Source: Prostheceraeus crozeri
Taxonomy: Eukaryota > Platyhelminthes > Polycladida > Euryleptidae
Direction of reading: 5' to 3'
NCBI GenBank assembly: GCA_907163375.1
Contig: CAJQUW010003044.1
Span: 62,001-126,000, forward strand
DNA: 64,000 bases
The position numbers were made by a program, and so were the translations under genes. Positions 18,758-26,569 of the stretch are shown here, in pieces; the stretch's first letter is position 1; each line of letters opens with the position of its first letter. Under the pieces are notes generated by a model that searched no databases, had not been told where the DNA came from, and was given only the letters and a program-made list of their open reading frames with translations.

Positions 18758-19188
18758 TCTATCATCTCTGTTCAAGTCTCAGTGTATTGTTACAACCTAC
18801 TTTGACTCAACAACTCTAAACTTTCCTCGAGAAGGGAGGGCGTTGGTGATGAAGTTGATGCCTGAAATTGAGGAAGATGCTATTAGCCACACGTTTGAGG
18901 GAGATGAGTGAAGAAATTTTCAACTTACCATTTCAACGAAATCGAGTTTAAGGTCGATACTTCAACAAGATAGAGACTTCACGAGAGAGCAGTTCACTTG
19001 TACGCCTCAAATATAGAATTCGCCAGAGAACACTTCACTTATATGTCACAAAGACAGAGTGAAATGACACGAATGTCACTTTACATATATACTTTCGTAT
19101 TCATCATTCATTGGCTGTTCATTCTGATTGGTTGCTTGTTGATACTTAAGAATTAGAAAACATTTCAAAGTTATTATTCACAGTCAAC
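18758..19188. promoter_or_regulatory. Divergent promoter region between polymerase and gene 19189
   Basis: 431 bp between two divergent genes. It holds two ATTGG (inverted CCAAT) boxes near 19111 and 19127, a TATATATA-like stretch at 19085-19092 and short direct repeats around 18,975-19,075 (ACTTCAC/GTCACTT-type). No open frame is supported. Confidence 0.45.
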
Positions 19189-19638
19189 ATGACAAGCCCT
19201 CCGACAACACCAAACACAAAATTGTCTTCTCCATCCTCAACACCAAAGGCGCTCGTTGCACCAAACGCTCCAACGAAGGGGAAGGTAGAGAAGGTGTACC
19301 GACTGGACAATATCAGAAAGTTGTCATTACCAGCGGACGACGAAGAGGAGAGTGTATGTGAGAAGGAGTGTCCCGACTTAACAGGCGTGAGGTGGAAGTA
19401 TCTCCAGTACGATACTGACGATGTGATGGAGATCACCAGCACCAAATTCCTCCACCAATTATGGGAGTGGTACACCCCTAACTCCCAGCCACGATTTATG
19501 GCGGAGTGGGAGTATATCGACAAAGTGAGGCTCGCAGTGGAAGAACGATTAAAGCAAGTGAACTGTTTTTGTTATCTATGTGAAGCCAGACTCTGGGACG
19601 ATATTGACGATGAAGACCTTTTGAAATACATGCCATAA
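19189..19638 (+). CDS. Unknown early-type protein, conserved in both elements
   Basis: 149 residues from an ATG. The N-terminal 40 residues are Ser/Pro/Thr-rich (MTSPPTTPNTKLSS). The middle is acidic with KVEKVYRLDNIRKLSLP. A core VRWKYLQYDTDDV...LWEWY is followed by a C-terminal CFCYLC and acidic tail. A degenerate homologue lies at 52703-53091 (minus) in element B, keeping VRWKYL, RRWYSPSS and a CNCSGC motif. In both elements it diverges from the polymerase gene. AATAAA follows the stop (19639-19644). Function unknown; the short Cys cluster could bind metal. Confidence 0.65.
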   Translation: MTSPPTTPNTKLSSPSSTPKALVAPNAPTKGKVEKVYRLDNIRKLSLPADDEEESVCEKECPDLTGVRWKYLQYDTDDVMEITSTKFLHQLWEWYTPNSQPRFMAEWEYIDKVRLAVEERLKQVNCFCYLCEARLWDDIDDEDLLKYMP

Positions 19639-19688
19639 TAAATTTTTATTTCGTATTATCTTTGCTTTCATACTGACTTACTTGAACG

Positions 19689-20310
19689 GGGCTTCAGTGG
19701 ATGATTTAACCATGTATACTTTTCATTTGGAAATAGTAGCACGCTTAGTCTAACTTGTAAATCTTATAACATTTCATATGGGCGATGATGATAGCTGAAA
19801 TAGTGTTAAATAAAATTAAGATGGCTTATACTTCTGATACAGGGATAGCAATCGACTGCGATCCATGTGTAAAGAGCTTGTTAGACAACGGATGGGCTTA
19901 AGTGGATGATTTAACCATGTATGCTTTTTCAGTTGGAAATAGTAGCACGCTTAGTCTAACCTGTAAATCTTAAAATATTTCATATGGGCGATTATGATAG
20001 CTGAAATAGTGTCAAATAAAGTTAAGATAGCTTACACTTCTGATACAGGGATAGCAATCGACTGCGATCCATGTGTAAAGAGCTTGTTAGACTGCGGATG
20101 GGCTTAAGTGGATGATTTAACCATGTGTACTTTTTCATTTGGAAATAGTAGCACGCTTAGTCTAACTTGTAAATCTTAAAACATTTCATATGAACGATGA
20201 TGATAGATGAAATAGTGTCAAATAAAATTAAGATAGCTTACACTTCCTGATACAGGGATAGCAATCGACTGCGATCCATGTGTAAAGAGCTTGTTAGACT
20301 ACGGAAGAGA
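19689..20310. repeat. Three tandem copies of a ~207-bp repeat
   Basis: Units begin near 19689, 19900 and 20107 with AGTGGATGATTTAACCATGT and contain TAGTAGCACGCTTAGTCTAAC and GATAGCAATCGACTGCGATC. Each unit has complementary 8-mers AGTCTAAC and GTTAGACT about 140 nt apart, so transcripts could fold. The last 25 bp motif also appears alone near 21157. No coding frame. Confidence 0.8.
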
Positions 20311-20677
20311 GAAGTGTGTTATGTTGCGTGTGGCGCGTGAGTGTCCTCCCATTTCATTCCATTCATCAATTCGTCTCATTGATAGAGACAGGTAGAACTC
20401 ATGGTTCTCATAACGTATGCAATGGAAAGTTTTAGGCAACCTTCGACAGTTGGCTAAATGTCGCCCTGGCGCGAATGCATACTACGTTGAGACAGAGGCA
20501 ATCACTTGCAAACATGACGCAGATAGGTTAAACAAGATTGACCATTGCCGAATATCCCTTGCGGTATACATAGCTACGGGTTTCACCGCCGCCCTTTACA
20601 GGAACGCCCGTCGAAAGGAAGTATTACACCGAACTTCATTTGCAACGTTCAAGTTGACTGATAGCAGATTCAACTTA
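20311..20677 (-). other. Conserved non-coding block of the early region
   Basis: On the minus strand this region resembles plus-strand 51240-51600 of element B: AACGTAG, CCATTGC..ACGTTAT, CCATGAGTTCT and GAAATGGGAGG..CACTC..GCGCCACACG occur in the same order. No frame is conserved between the two. A plus-strand open frame (20417-20830) is probably chance because it runs antisense through the ribozyme and early gene. Confidence 0.45.
20651..20676 (-). other. Hairpin downstream of ribozyme A1
   Basis: AAGTTGA and TCAACTT pair around a loop that can form a further CTG/CAG pairing. The same hairpin follows ribozymes A2 and A3, and B2. B1 has an unrelated sequence with an 8-bp stem at the same place (50727-50750). 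Confidence 0.5.
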
Positions 20678-20746
20678 ATGATAGTATTCGCCAGTCCGAA
20701 GACTGCCCAGGGCAAACCGCGAGGAGGTTCTATCATGTCTTGCCCC
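20678..20746 (-). ncRNA. HDV-like self-cleaving ribozyme A1
   Basis: 69 nt on the minus strand; cleavage is predicted between 20747 and 20746. P1: GGGGCAA pairs with UUGCCCU (G.U wobble at the cleavage pair). P2: AUGAUAG with CUAUCAU. P3: ACC with GGU, loop UCCUCGC. P1.1: CC in the loop with GG after P1. P4: CAGUC-UUCG-GACUG. J4/2: GGCGAAUA, supplying the catalytic C. The strand order and the loop and J4/2 sequences match the HDV ribozyme family. It lies after the stop of gene 20802-21059. Confidence 0.85.
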
Positions 20747-20751
20747 ATGGT

Positions 20752-20767
20752 GGCCCTTAAGAGAGCC
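20752..20767 (-). promoter_or_regulatory. Histone-mRNA-type 3' stem-loop A1
   Basis: GGCUCU-CUUA-AGGGCC followed by ACCAU on the minus strand. Six-bp stem with two G-C pairs at the base, pyrimidine-rich 5' arm, purine-rich 3' arm, four-base loop and ACCA flank: the metazoan histone 3' stem-loop pattern. The ribozyme cleavage site lies exactly 5 nt past the stem. Confidence 0.8.
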
Positions 20768-20801
20768 GATGGTTCGTTCTCGGGGTGTGAATTTAAGTTG
20801 A

Positions 20802-21059
20802 CTATTGGCTGGAATAGTCAATGGGTATGACGGTTAGGTTGTCATAGACCCTATACCGCCTAGGTCGTGCTGGTGAATCTGGCACCTTTCGGATGCGAGT
20901 GCTATTTGGAGTCCACACCCCATCCGTCCAAACGATCTTCTCGATCTTCCCCTTCTTATCATCCTCTTCATCCCACTCGTCAAGGATGATGGACTCGGGA
21001 ATGGCGTTGTCTTCATCGATGAAGACGGGAATGCTGTTGGCAGGAGACGTTGCTTCCAT
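20802..21059 (-). CDS. Small early protein, conserved in both elements (early gene 3)
   Basis: 85 residues from an ATG. Acidic N-terminal half (DEDNAIPESIILDEWDEEDDKKG), then a conserved core IVWTDGVWTPNSTRIRKVPD, RPRRYRVYDNL and an end PIDYSSQ. Element B has an intact homologue at 52181-52420 and an inverted broken copy at 51766-52017. No family recognised. A weak TATA-like CCTATATC lies about 40 bp upstream. Its transcript would end in the histone-type stem-loop and ribozyme A1. Function unknown; the acidic half plus basic core would suit protein-protein contacts. Confidence 0.65.
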   Translation of the reverse strand: MEATSPANSIPVFIDEDNAIPESIILDEWDEEDDKKGKIEKIVWTDGVWTPNSTRIRKVPDSPARPRRYRVYDNLTVIPIDYSSQ

Positions 21060-21206
21060 CGTGACTTGAAATTGAATGAGAAGCGCTACACTCTTCTGGC
21101 TGATATAGGGTTTTCAACAATGAATTGCTCAACAGCGAATCAGAATGCTTCAGGGATAGCAATCGACTGCATAACGTTCAAATTGACTGATAGCAGATTC
21201 AACTTA

Positions 21207-21275
21207 ATGATAGTATTCGCCAGTCCGAAGACTGCCCAGGGCAAACTGCGTGGAGGTTCTATCATGTCTTGCCCC
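21207..21275 (-). ncRNA. HDV-like self-cleaving ribozyme A2
   Basis: Same layout as A1 with cleavage between 21276 and 21275. P1, P2, P4 and J4/2 are unchanged. P3 is weakened: the 3' arm is AGU instead of GGU, giving one C.A mismatch, and the loop is UCCACGC. It may be slower or inactive. It follows early gene 2 (21326-21592). Confidence 0.75.
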
Positions 21276-21280
21276 ATGGT

Positions 21281-21296
21281 GGCCCTTAAGAGAGCC
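21281..21296 (-). promoter_or_regulatory. Histone-mRNA-type 3' stem-loop A2
   Basis: Identical to A1 (GGCUCU-CUUA-AGGGCC, then ACCAU), ending exactly 5 nt before the predicted cleavage site of ribozyme A2. Confidence 0.8.
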
Positions 21297-21325
21297 GGTG
21301 GTTCGTTCTCGGGAGTAACGTCATC

Positions 21326-21592
21326 TTACACCGTACCAATTCTGCTGAGAGAGTCTTTGACTCTCTCTTTGGTAGCAGTGTCGACTTCCACACTAACTGG
21401 CACATGGCTAAAAAGTGGAATGTAGCGCCATTCTGTTGGATTGACAACAGTTGCTGTCATCGGATTGCCAATCCGAGCAAGATTATTGTGGACTCTGTCT
21501 TGCTCCTCTAGCCTGACAAACTCCTCAAATAAATTTCGCGGCCTTAACTGCGGTCCGCGAGGAGAGCTGACTTGACTGTTCGGCGTCTGCAT
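21326..21592 (-). CDS. Small early protein (early gene 2)
   Basis: 88 residues from ATG 21592. I rejected the 16-17 codon upstream extension because a TATA box lies inside it. The core LRPRNLFEEFVRLEEQDRVHNNLARIG is conserved with the gene at 50805-51071 in element B, as are WRYIPL and the ending SLSRIG. It is helical, charged and soluble-looking, without a recognised family. It is flanked upstream by a strong TATA box and downstream by a histone-type stem-loop and ribozyme A2. Confidence 0.65.
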   Translation of the reverse strand: MQTPNSQVSSPRGPQLRPRNLFEEFVRLEEQDRVHNNLARIGNPMTATVVNPTEWRYIPLFSHVPVSVEVDTATKERVKDSLSRIGTV

Positions 21593-21623
21593 GATTGAAA
21601 TGAAATGAAATGAGAGGCAGTGG

Positions 21624-21631
21624 TTTATATA
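21624..21631 (-). promoter_or_regulatory. TATA box of early gene 2
   Basis: TATATAAA on the minus strand, 32 bp before the ATG at 21592, so the leader would be only a few nucleotides. Element B has TATTAAA at 50761-50767 in the same position, 38 bp before its ATG. Confidence 0.65.
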
Positions 21632-21682
21632 CCCCTCTAACACGATGCAACGTTCAAGTTGACTGATAGCAGATTCAACTTA

Positions 21683-21751
21683 ATGATAGTATTCGCCAGT
21701 CCGAAGACTGCCCAGGGCAAACCGCGTGGAGGTTCTATCATGTCTTGCCCC
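21683..21751 (-). ncRNA. HDV-like self-cleaving ribozyme A3
   Basis: Cleavage predicted between 21752 and 21751. P1 GGGGCAA/UUGCCCU, P2 AUGAUAG/CUAUCAU, P3 ACC/GGU with loop UCCACGC, P4 CAGUC-UUCG-GACUG, J4/2 GGCGAAUA. All required elements are present. It lies in the 3' part of the coiled-coil gene transcript, after its last intron. Confidence 0.85.
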
Positions 21752-21756
21752 TAGGT

Positions 21757-21772
21757 GGCCCTTAAGAGAGCC
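21757..21772 (-). promoter_or_regulatory. Histone-mRNA-type 3' stem-loop A3
   Basis: GGCUCU-CUUA-AGGGCC followed by ACCUA (rather than ACCAU). Again 5 nt separate the stem from the ribozyme cleavage site. Confidence 0.75.
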
Positions 21773-21824
21773 GATGGTTCGTTCTCGGGAGTGAATTGAT
21801 GGGGTGGTGAAGGCGGGCAAAGAT

Positions 21825-21884
21825 CTGCAATGAAAATGATATGTATTAGAATAGGATATACTATCTTATTTACTTTTCACTTAC
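21825..21884 (-). other. 3'-UTR intron of the coiled-coil gene
   Basis: GTAAGTGAAA donor and TTTTCATTGCAG acceptor on the minus strand, 60 nt. It starts 4 nt after the stop codon. A 62-nt intron occupies the same place in element B (50520-50581), where it lies inside the coding frame. Confidence 0.7.
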
Positions 21885-21888
21885 CAAG

Positions 21889-23067
21889 TTAGCCATCCTT
21901 TGGCAGTCTCGCGCGCTTCCGAATAGAGAATTTGTGGAGATGGCCGCGCATTCTCAGGCTGGCATGTAGGCATTTTTTCGTCGGATGGCCGTTATAACAA
22001 ATGATGGACTCGTCTAGATTTTGATTCACGAGTACTTCGCTGGCCAAATGATTATCCCGAATAGGGATGTGAAACTCAAACAACCTATCCTCATTCACAC
22101 GATTCCACTCATCCCTCATGCGCTCCAACTTCTCATACGCCTGCCTCTCATTACCCCGCCGAGCCACAGTCCTCTCCAACTCAACATTCCTCGCTCTCAA
22201 CACACTCATCTCCTCCATCATCTCCTCAAACTTCGCTTCTGCATCTCTCATTCTTCTCTCCGCAGCACTCGCCCTCTTCTCACACTCATCATTCTTCTCT
22301 TCCAACTCTCGCGTCTTATTCTTGAAGTCAGTAACACTACGCCTCATTCAAATATTCTCATCCGCTACCTCCTTCAACTTCAGTTCCTTCTTTTTCAACT
22401 CATCCAACTCCTTCACAACTTCATCCTTCACCTCCTTCAAACTCTCATACTTATTCACCAACAAATCATGCGCCATCTGCTGCGATACATGCCTCTTCTC
22501 TTCATCCTTCAAGTACCTCGCCGACTGCTTACGTATCCCACCACTCTTCACTTTTGGGGAAGATGAGCTCTTCGGGGGGTCGGTGATGACAATGTTCGAC
22601 ACCTCCGACGACGAAGAGCTCAACTTCCTCACACGCTTCCTCACACGCTCCCTATCTAAATCCACATCATCCTCATCATCACTCTCAAGCACTCTCTTTC
22701 GTCCAATCTCAGCCTCCAACGACGCAACTGCTCTCGCCAACTCATCATTCTCAACAACATTCTCAACAACATTCTCAACCTTACCCTCTCGCTCTATCGC
22801 CAACATTCACTCCCTCTCTTCCACAATCAACTGCGTGAATCGCAAGTCATTCACCAAACCTCCATTACAGTCAGCATGCACTCTGTAAAAACGCGCCTCA
22901 TCCTCATCACCCTTTAACACTCTACACTTCACACACGCAACCCTATTCGGGATAATCATGTGGTCGGTGCCCGCCTTCTTGACATGAGGCTTGGCGTCCG
23001 CACTGCGATTTATTCGCCCACAGGTACACATTTTAATATGGAATTTACGGTTTTTATCGTTAGCCAT
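21889..23067 (-). CDS. Early coiled-coil protein with N-terminal Cys/His cluster, two in-frame TGA codons
   Basis: One frame of about 390 codons interrupted by TGA at 22807-22809 and 22348-22350, each immediately followed by ATG. Segment 1 (86 residues) has CTCGRI, CVKC and H..C, possibly a zinc site. Segment 2 (152) is acidic then a Lys/Glu-rich coiled coil. Segment 3 (152) continues the coiled coil and ends basic (HKFSIRKRARLPKDG). Element B's homologue (49455-50601) is continuous across the first position. The stops may be decay, readthrough or stop-restart translation. The transcript has a 5' intron and ends in stem-loop and ribozyme A3. Plus-strand frames here are shadows. Confidence 0.6.
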
Positions 23068-23086
23068 GCCTGAGATTTCTTGTCAA

Positions 23087-23648
23087 CTGTAAGATAATGA
23101 AATTTGTGTAAGTATGGAATCATGTAGTACAGTCATATTCCTAAAGCATAACACTTAGTGAGGAATGATAGATTTGAGTATAGTGAGTGGCACTCGATCC
23201 CGTCGACAGCCCGAAGGCCTTGTACTGATCACTAGGAAAGTGAGAGATCTTCCCCGATACCCGCTCTTTACAGCTGAAGACATCATTGTCACTGCCCCGA
23301 AGTGGTAACAGCAACGTTGAGTCAAAGGTAGTGATCAGTAGCTGGGATCTAACCCCTCAAAGCTGCCTTAGACTTAGTTAAATTTCAAATCTGATAGCAG
23401 ATTTGAACTCACCATACTTGAAAACCTTAGTCTACATGTTAAAACTTTGAAAAAACTGAAAATTAAGAATTTTTAAAAAATTCCGCATTTTACTACTCAT
23501 ACTACTTTAAAAAAATTTATCAGTAGTAAAGACACTATCAAACTCTATCACACAAACTCTGAAGTAAGAAGATAGCATGCCTACTTCAAAAGATAGAGTC
23601 CTTTGAAACACCCGATATCGGGAGCTCAGAGCGACGACCGTCGCTTAC
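23087..23648 (-). other. 5'-UTR intron of the coiled-coil gene
   Basis: Donor AG|GTAAGC (23648 downward), acceptor TTATCTTACAG ending at 23087, 20 nt before the ATG at 23067. The 562-nt intron parallels the 619-nt one in element B. Inside, ACTGATCACTA (23224-23234) and its complement TAGTGATCAGT (23329-23339) could form an 11-bp stem. A second donor, CGTAAGT near 23677, is possible. No coding content seen. Confidence 0.6.
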
Positions 23649-23690
23649 CTCGTCTTTCGATGAAGTGATCAGACTTACGTTGTCGGGGGT

Positions 23691-23697
23691 TTATATA
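23691..23697 (-). promoter_or_regulatory. TATA box of the early coiled-coil gene
   Basis: TATATAA on the minus strand, about 40 bp before the inferred first exon and its GTAAGC donor. Element B has TATATAAG at 48771-48778 in the same position. Confidence 0.65.
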
Positions 23698-23870
23698 TGC
23701 TCGGAAGAAAACTTAAGATGGCTCTATCTCCGAAAGTATTCATTGTAGCGACATGCGGTTTGTTGCAAACGATTCGTCTCATCATTCTCTATCATATGAC
23801 ACCTCAACCATTCTCATATGACCACGGGAAGTCGTTCCGTCAGCACATGTCCATGTAACATGCCACAAGT

Positions 23871-24125
23871 GAAAAAATTCCTAAGTGTGAGAGCTCAAGT
23901 GTGGTGAAAATTTTGAAAAATTCAAAACTTCCGAATTTCAACCTGGGACCTTTACCAAAACATTTTTCATCAAATTTCACGGACCCCCCCCGACCCACCC
24001 CTCGTTCAGAGAAATTTGATGAAAAATGTTTTGGTGACGGTCCCAGGTCGAAATGCCACACTTTGGAAAATTTTCAAAATTTTGTCCATACAAAGTCACT
24101 CTGACACTTAGGATTTTTTCAGGTG
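23871..24125. repeat. Imperfect palindrome at the inner edge of the right terminal repeat
   Basis: The left arm (from about 23871) and the right arm (ending about 24125) are inverted copies of the TIR unit segment containing CCAAAACATTTTTCATC. They meet at a C-rich centre near 23985-24005. The open frames found in both directions here (containing PKHFSSNF) come from this repeat and are not genes. Confidence 0.7.
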
Positions 24126-24163
24126 AGCTCCGACCTAAAATCTTGTAACAGCTCTAACTTTTG

Positions 24164-25580
24164 AACGAAGACAGATATGAACAAGGCGTTTCTTTCACTG
24201 AATTTGTCTCACTCTTAGCTTTCAAACGAGCTATTGCATGACAAAATCCGTCCACTAGAAGCTAAGATCGAAGCTAGCTCTCCCGAGGGGGGGGTCAGTG
24301 AAATTTGATGAAAAATGTTTTGGTGAAGGTCCCAGGTCGAAATGACACACTTTGGAAAATTTTCAAAATTTTACCCATACAAAGCCACTCTGACACTTAG
24401 GATTTTTTCAGGTGAGCGAGCTCCGACCTAAAATCTTGTAACAGCTCTAACTTTTGAACGGCTGGTCCGATTGACTCGCGGCAAAAATGGCGTCGAGCAG
24501 TTTTTTCTCCTCTTTCAAACGAGTAGCTGTAAGACAAAATCCGTTCACTAGAACCAAAGTTATAAGATTGCTGTCGGGGGGGGGGGTCAGTGAAATTTGA
24601 TGAAAAATGTTTTGGTGAAGGTCCCAGGTCGAAATGACACACTTTGGAAAATTTTCAAAATTTTACCCATACAAAGCCACTCTGACACTTAGGATTTTTT
24701 CAGGTGAGCGAGCTCCGACCTAAAATCTTGTCACAGCTCTAACTTTTGAACGGCTGGTCCGATTGACTCGCGGCAAAAATGGCGTCGAGCAGTTTTTTCT
24801 CCTCTTTCAAACGAGTAGCTGTAAGACAAAATCCGTTCACTAGAACCAAAGTTATAAGATTGCTGTCGGGGGGGGGGGGGGTCAGTGAAATTTGATGAAA
24901 AATGTTTTGGTGAAGGTCCCAGGTCGAAATGACACACTTTGGAAAATTTTCAAAATTTTACCCATACAAAGCCACTCTGACACTTAGGATTTTTTCAGGT
25001 GAGCGAGCTCCGACCTAAAATCTTGTAACAGCTCTAACTTTTGAACGGCTGGTCCGATTGACTCGCGGCTAAAATGGCGTCGAGCAGTTTTTTCTCCTCT
25101 TTCAAACGAGTAGCTGTAAGACAAAATCCGTTCACTAGAACCAAAGTTATAAGATTGCTGTCGGGGGGGGGGGGTCAGTGAAATTTGATGAAAAATGTTT
25201 TGGTGAAGGTCCCAGTTCGAAATGACACACTTTGGAAAATTTTCAAAATTTTACCCATACAAAGCCACTCTGACACTTAGGATTTTTTCAGGTGAGCTAC
25301 AACAGTCCACCCTCCCAACCTGGCCGGCACACCACGCCAACCTGGACAGCACGGCACCGCGCGCTATACGACGGCCGGCCAGAGGGGGGGGACGTCAGCG
25401 AACCTTGCGGACTCACTTGGCCGGCACACCACGACACTCTGTCGTTCCAGAGGGAGGGGGGGGGACGTCAGACTCAAAGCACCACGGCGGCCGACCACGA
25501 CACTCTACCGTTCCAGAGGGGGGGACGTCAGCGACGGCGGCCATCTTGCGCTATCCAGAAGTGGAGTTTTACTTACTACT
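24164..25580. repeat. Right terminal inverted repeat of element A, with tandem units
   Basis: Inverted complement of 2155-2999, but with roughly two extra ~292-bp units. Units start near 24419, 24711 and 25007 at GAGCTCCGACCTAAAATC. Each unit contains a homopolymer run of 8-12 G just before TCAGTGAAATTTGATG, of different length in each. The outer 290 bp is GC-rich. Open frames in this segment follow the repeat and are considered non-coding. Confidence 0.9.
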
Positions 25581-25586
25581 CTCCTT

Positions 25587-26569
25587 TATGAATTTTGAAA
25601 GCATTGTGTATTCCTCAACCAATCTTTTATAAAATTATTCCAGATCTCAAATAATTTCACTACATGGGATAGTTTATATAACACGTGGAGCTATGAGATG
25701 CAATGAGAAATGGATTTCAATGCAACCTAGGGTCTACTGCCCAAACATTTGATAGTGGATCGTGGATAATTGTTTGATAAGATAACTGCACGTGATACAT
25801 TTTGATTGACGTAGGCACAGCAGCTCGGTCTTGAGAGACTCACTGGATGAAAAATTGATGACAAGTTTGGCGAGCTCATTGTTCAAGACTCTTATAGATC
25901 AGCTCTCGGTCTTCAATGTAAACTCAAAAGATCTGAATTCAAACTGTAATGGAGAGAGCTCTCAATTGACGTTGCAAATCACTAGAATTCCCTCACAAGT
26001 GAAGAAGTAAGTGTCACATCAGTGAATCATTTTAAATCAAGATTGCAGGTCGCAGACAAAACATTTCGTAACATTAGAACAGTCAGTAATCAAATTGTTC
26101 GTCACTGAACTTTCATGGCTAGAAAAACTTTTATTATATTGGAACTTAGAATGGTGACCAACAATTCTTCTTTACGATATATTGGCCAAGGCGGGATATA
26201 GATATACGCACATATTATCATTGTGTCAATGTTATTATTGCATCACTGCCTGTTTAGGTCATTATTTTGATTATCGGTTTTAAACTTACTTGTGTTTGAT
26301 TGACTTTGAAAATGCAGTTATCATTATCATAAATCATAAAATAGGCCTATAGCTCGGTAGACTGTCACAACGAGTATTACTGCTCATCGCACAAAACATG
26401 ATATCAAAGTACGATAATTGCATTGCAATATTGTATCGTAATAGGAAACTCTCGATTTTACCGAGTACCGGTAAGCCTACCATTCATGCATTTTATGTAT
26501 GCTACGTGTTTAGTTTCATATAAGTAGTTAAACAACTCCGGACGACGGATCGATTGACGATGCTAATGA
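25587..26569. other. Intergenic DNA, no gene seen
   Basis: AT-rich sequence right of element A. No frame over 60 codons with a recognisable product, no RNA gene recognised. Confidence 0.6.

Larger units (their letters stand above)
2155..25580. mobile_element. Polinton/Maverick (adintovirus-like) element A, complete at both ends
   Basis: Both ends carry AGTAGTAAGTAAAACTCC as inverted termini. The element is flanked by a perfect 6-bp duplication, CTCCTT, at 2149-2154 and 25581-25586. AG termini, long terminal inverted repeats and 6-bp duplications are Polinton hallmarks, as are the genes inside: integrase, packaging ATPase, protein-primed DNA polymerase B, capsid proteins and an adenain-like protease. 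The length of 23,426 bp is at the upper end of the family range. Structural genes read rightward, polymerase and early genes read leftward. It has a truncated protease, a broken capsid gene and one stop in the polymerase, so it is probably not autonomous now, but many of its genes are intact. Confidence 0.95.

Noticed and set aside
19689..20310. CRISPR-like array
   Set aside because: Repeats are adjacent, about 207 bp, without variable spacers; this is a eukaryotic element-borne tandem repeat.
20417..20830. Plus-strand open frame of 137 codons
   Set aside because: Runs antisense through ribozyme A1 and its stem-loop and has no counterpart in element B.
22348..22809. Selenocysteine coding at the TGA codons
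   Set aside because: No sign of a SECIS-type hairpin was found after the gene, and element B does not keep a Cys or TGA at the first position.
22021..22888. Long plus-strand frames rich in Ser/Leu (181 and 256 codons)
   Set aside because: Antisense shadows of the Lys/Glu-rich coiled-coil gene; codon bias of the minus strand produces them. The same occurs at 49598-50406 on the minus strand of element B.
24397..24937. Repeated open frames with PKHFSSNF and GEKTARRHF
   Set aside because: They are successive copies of the ~292-bp terminal repeat unit; frames change with the G-run length, so they are not conserved as protein.
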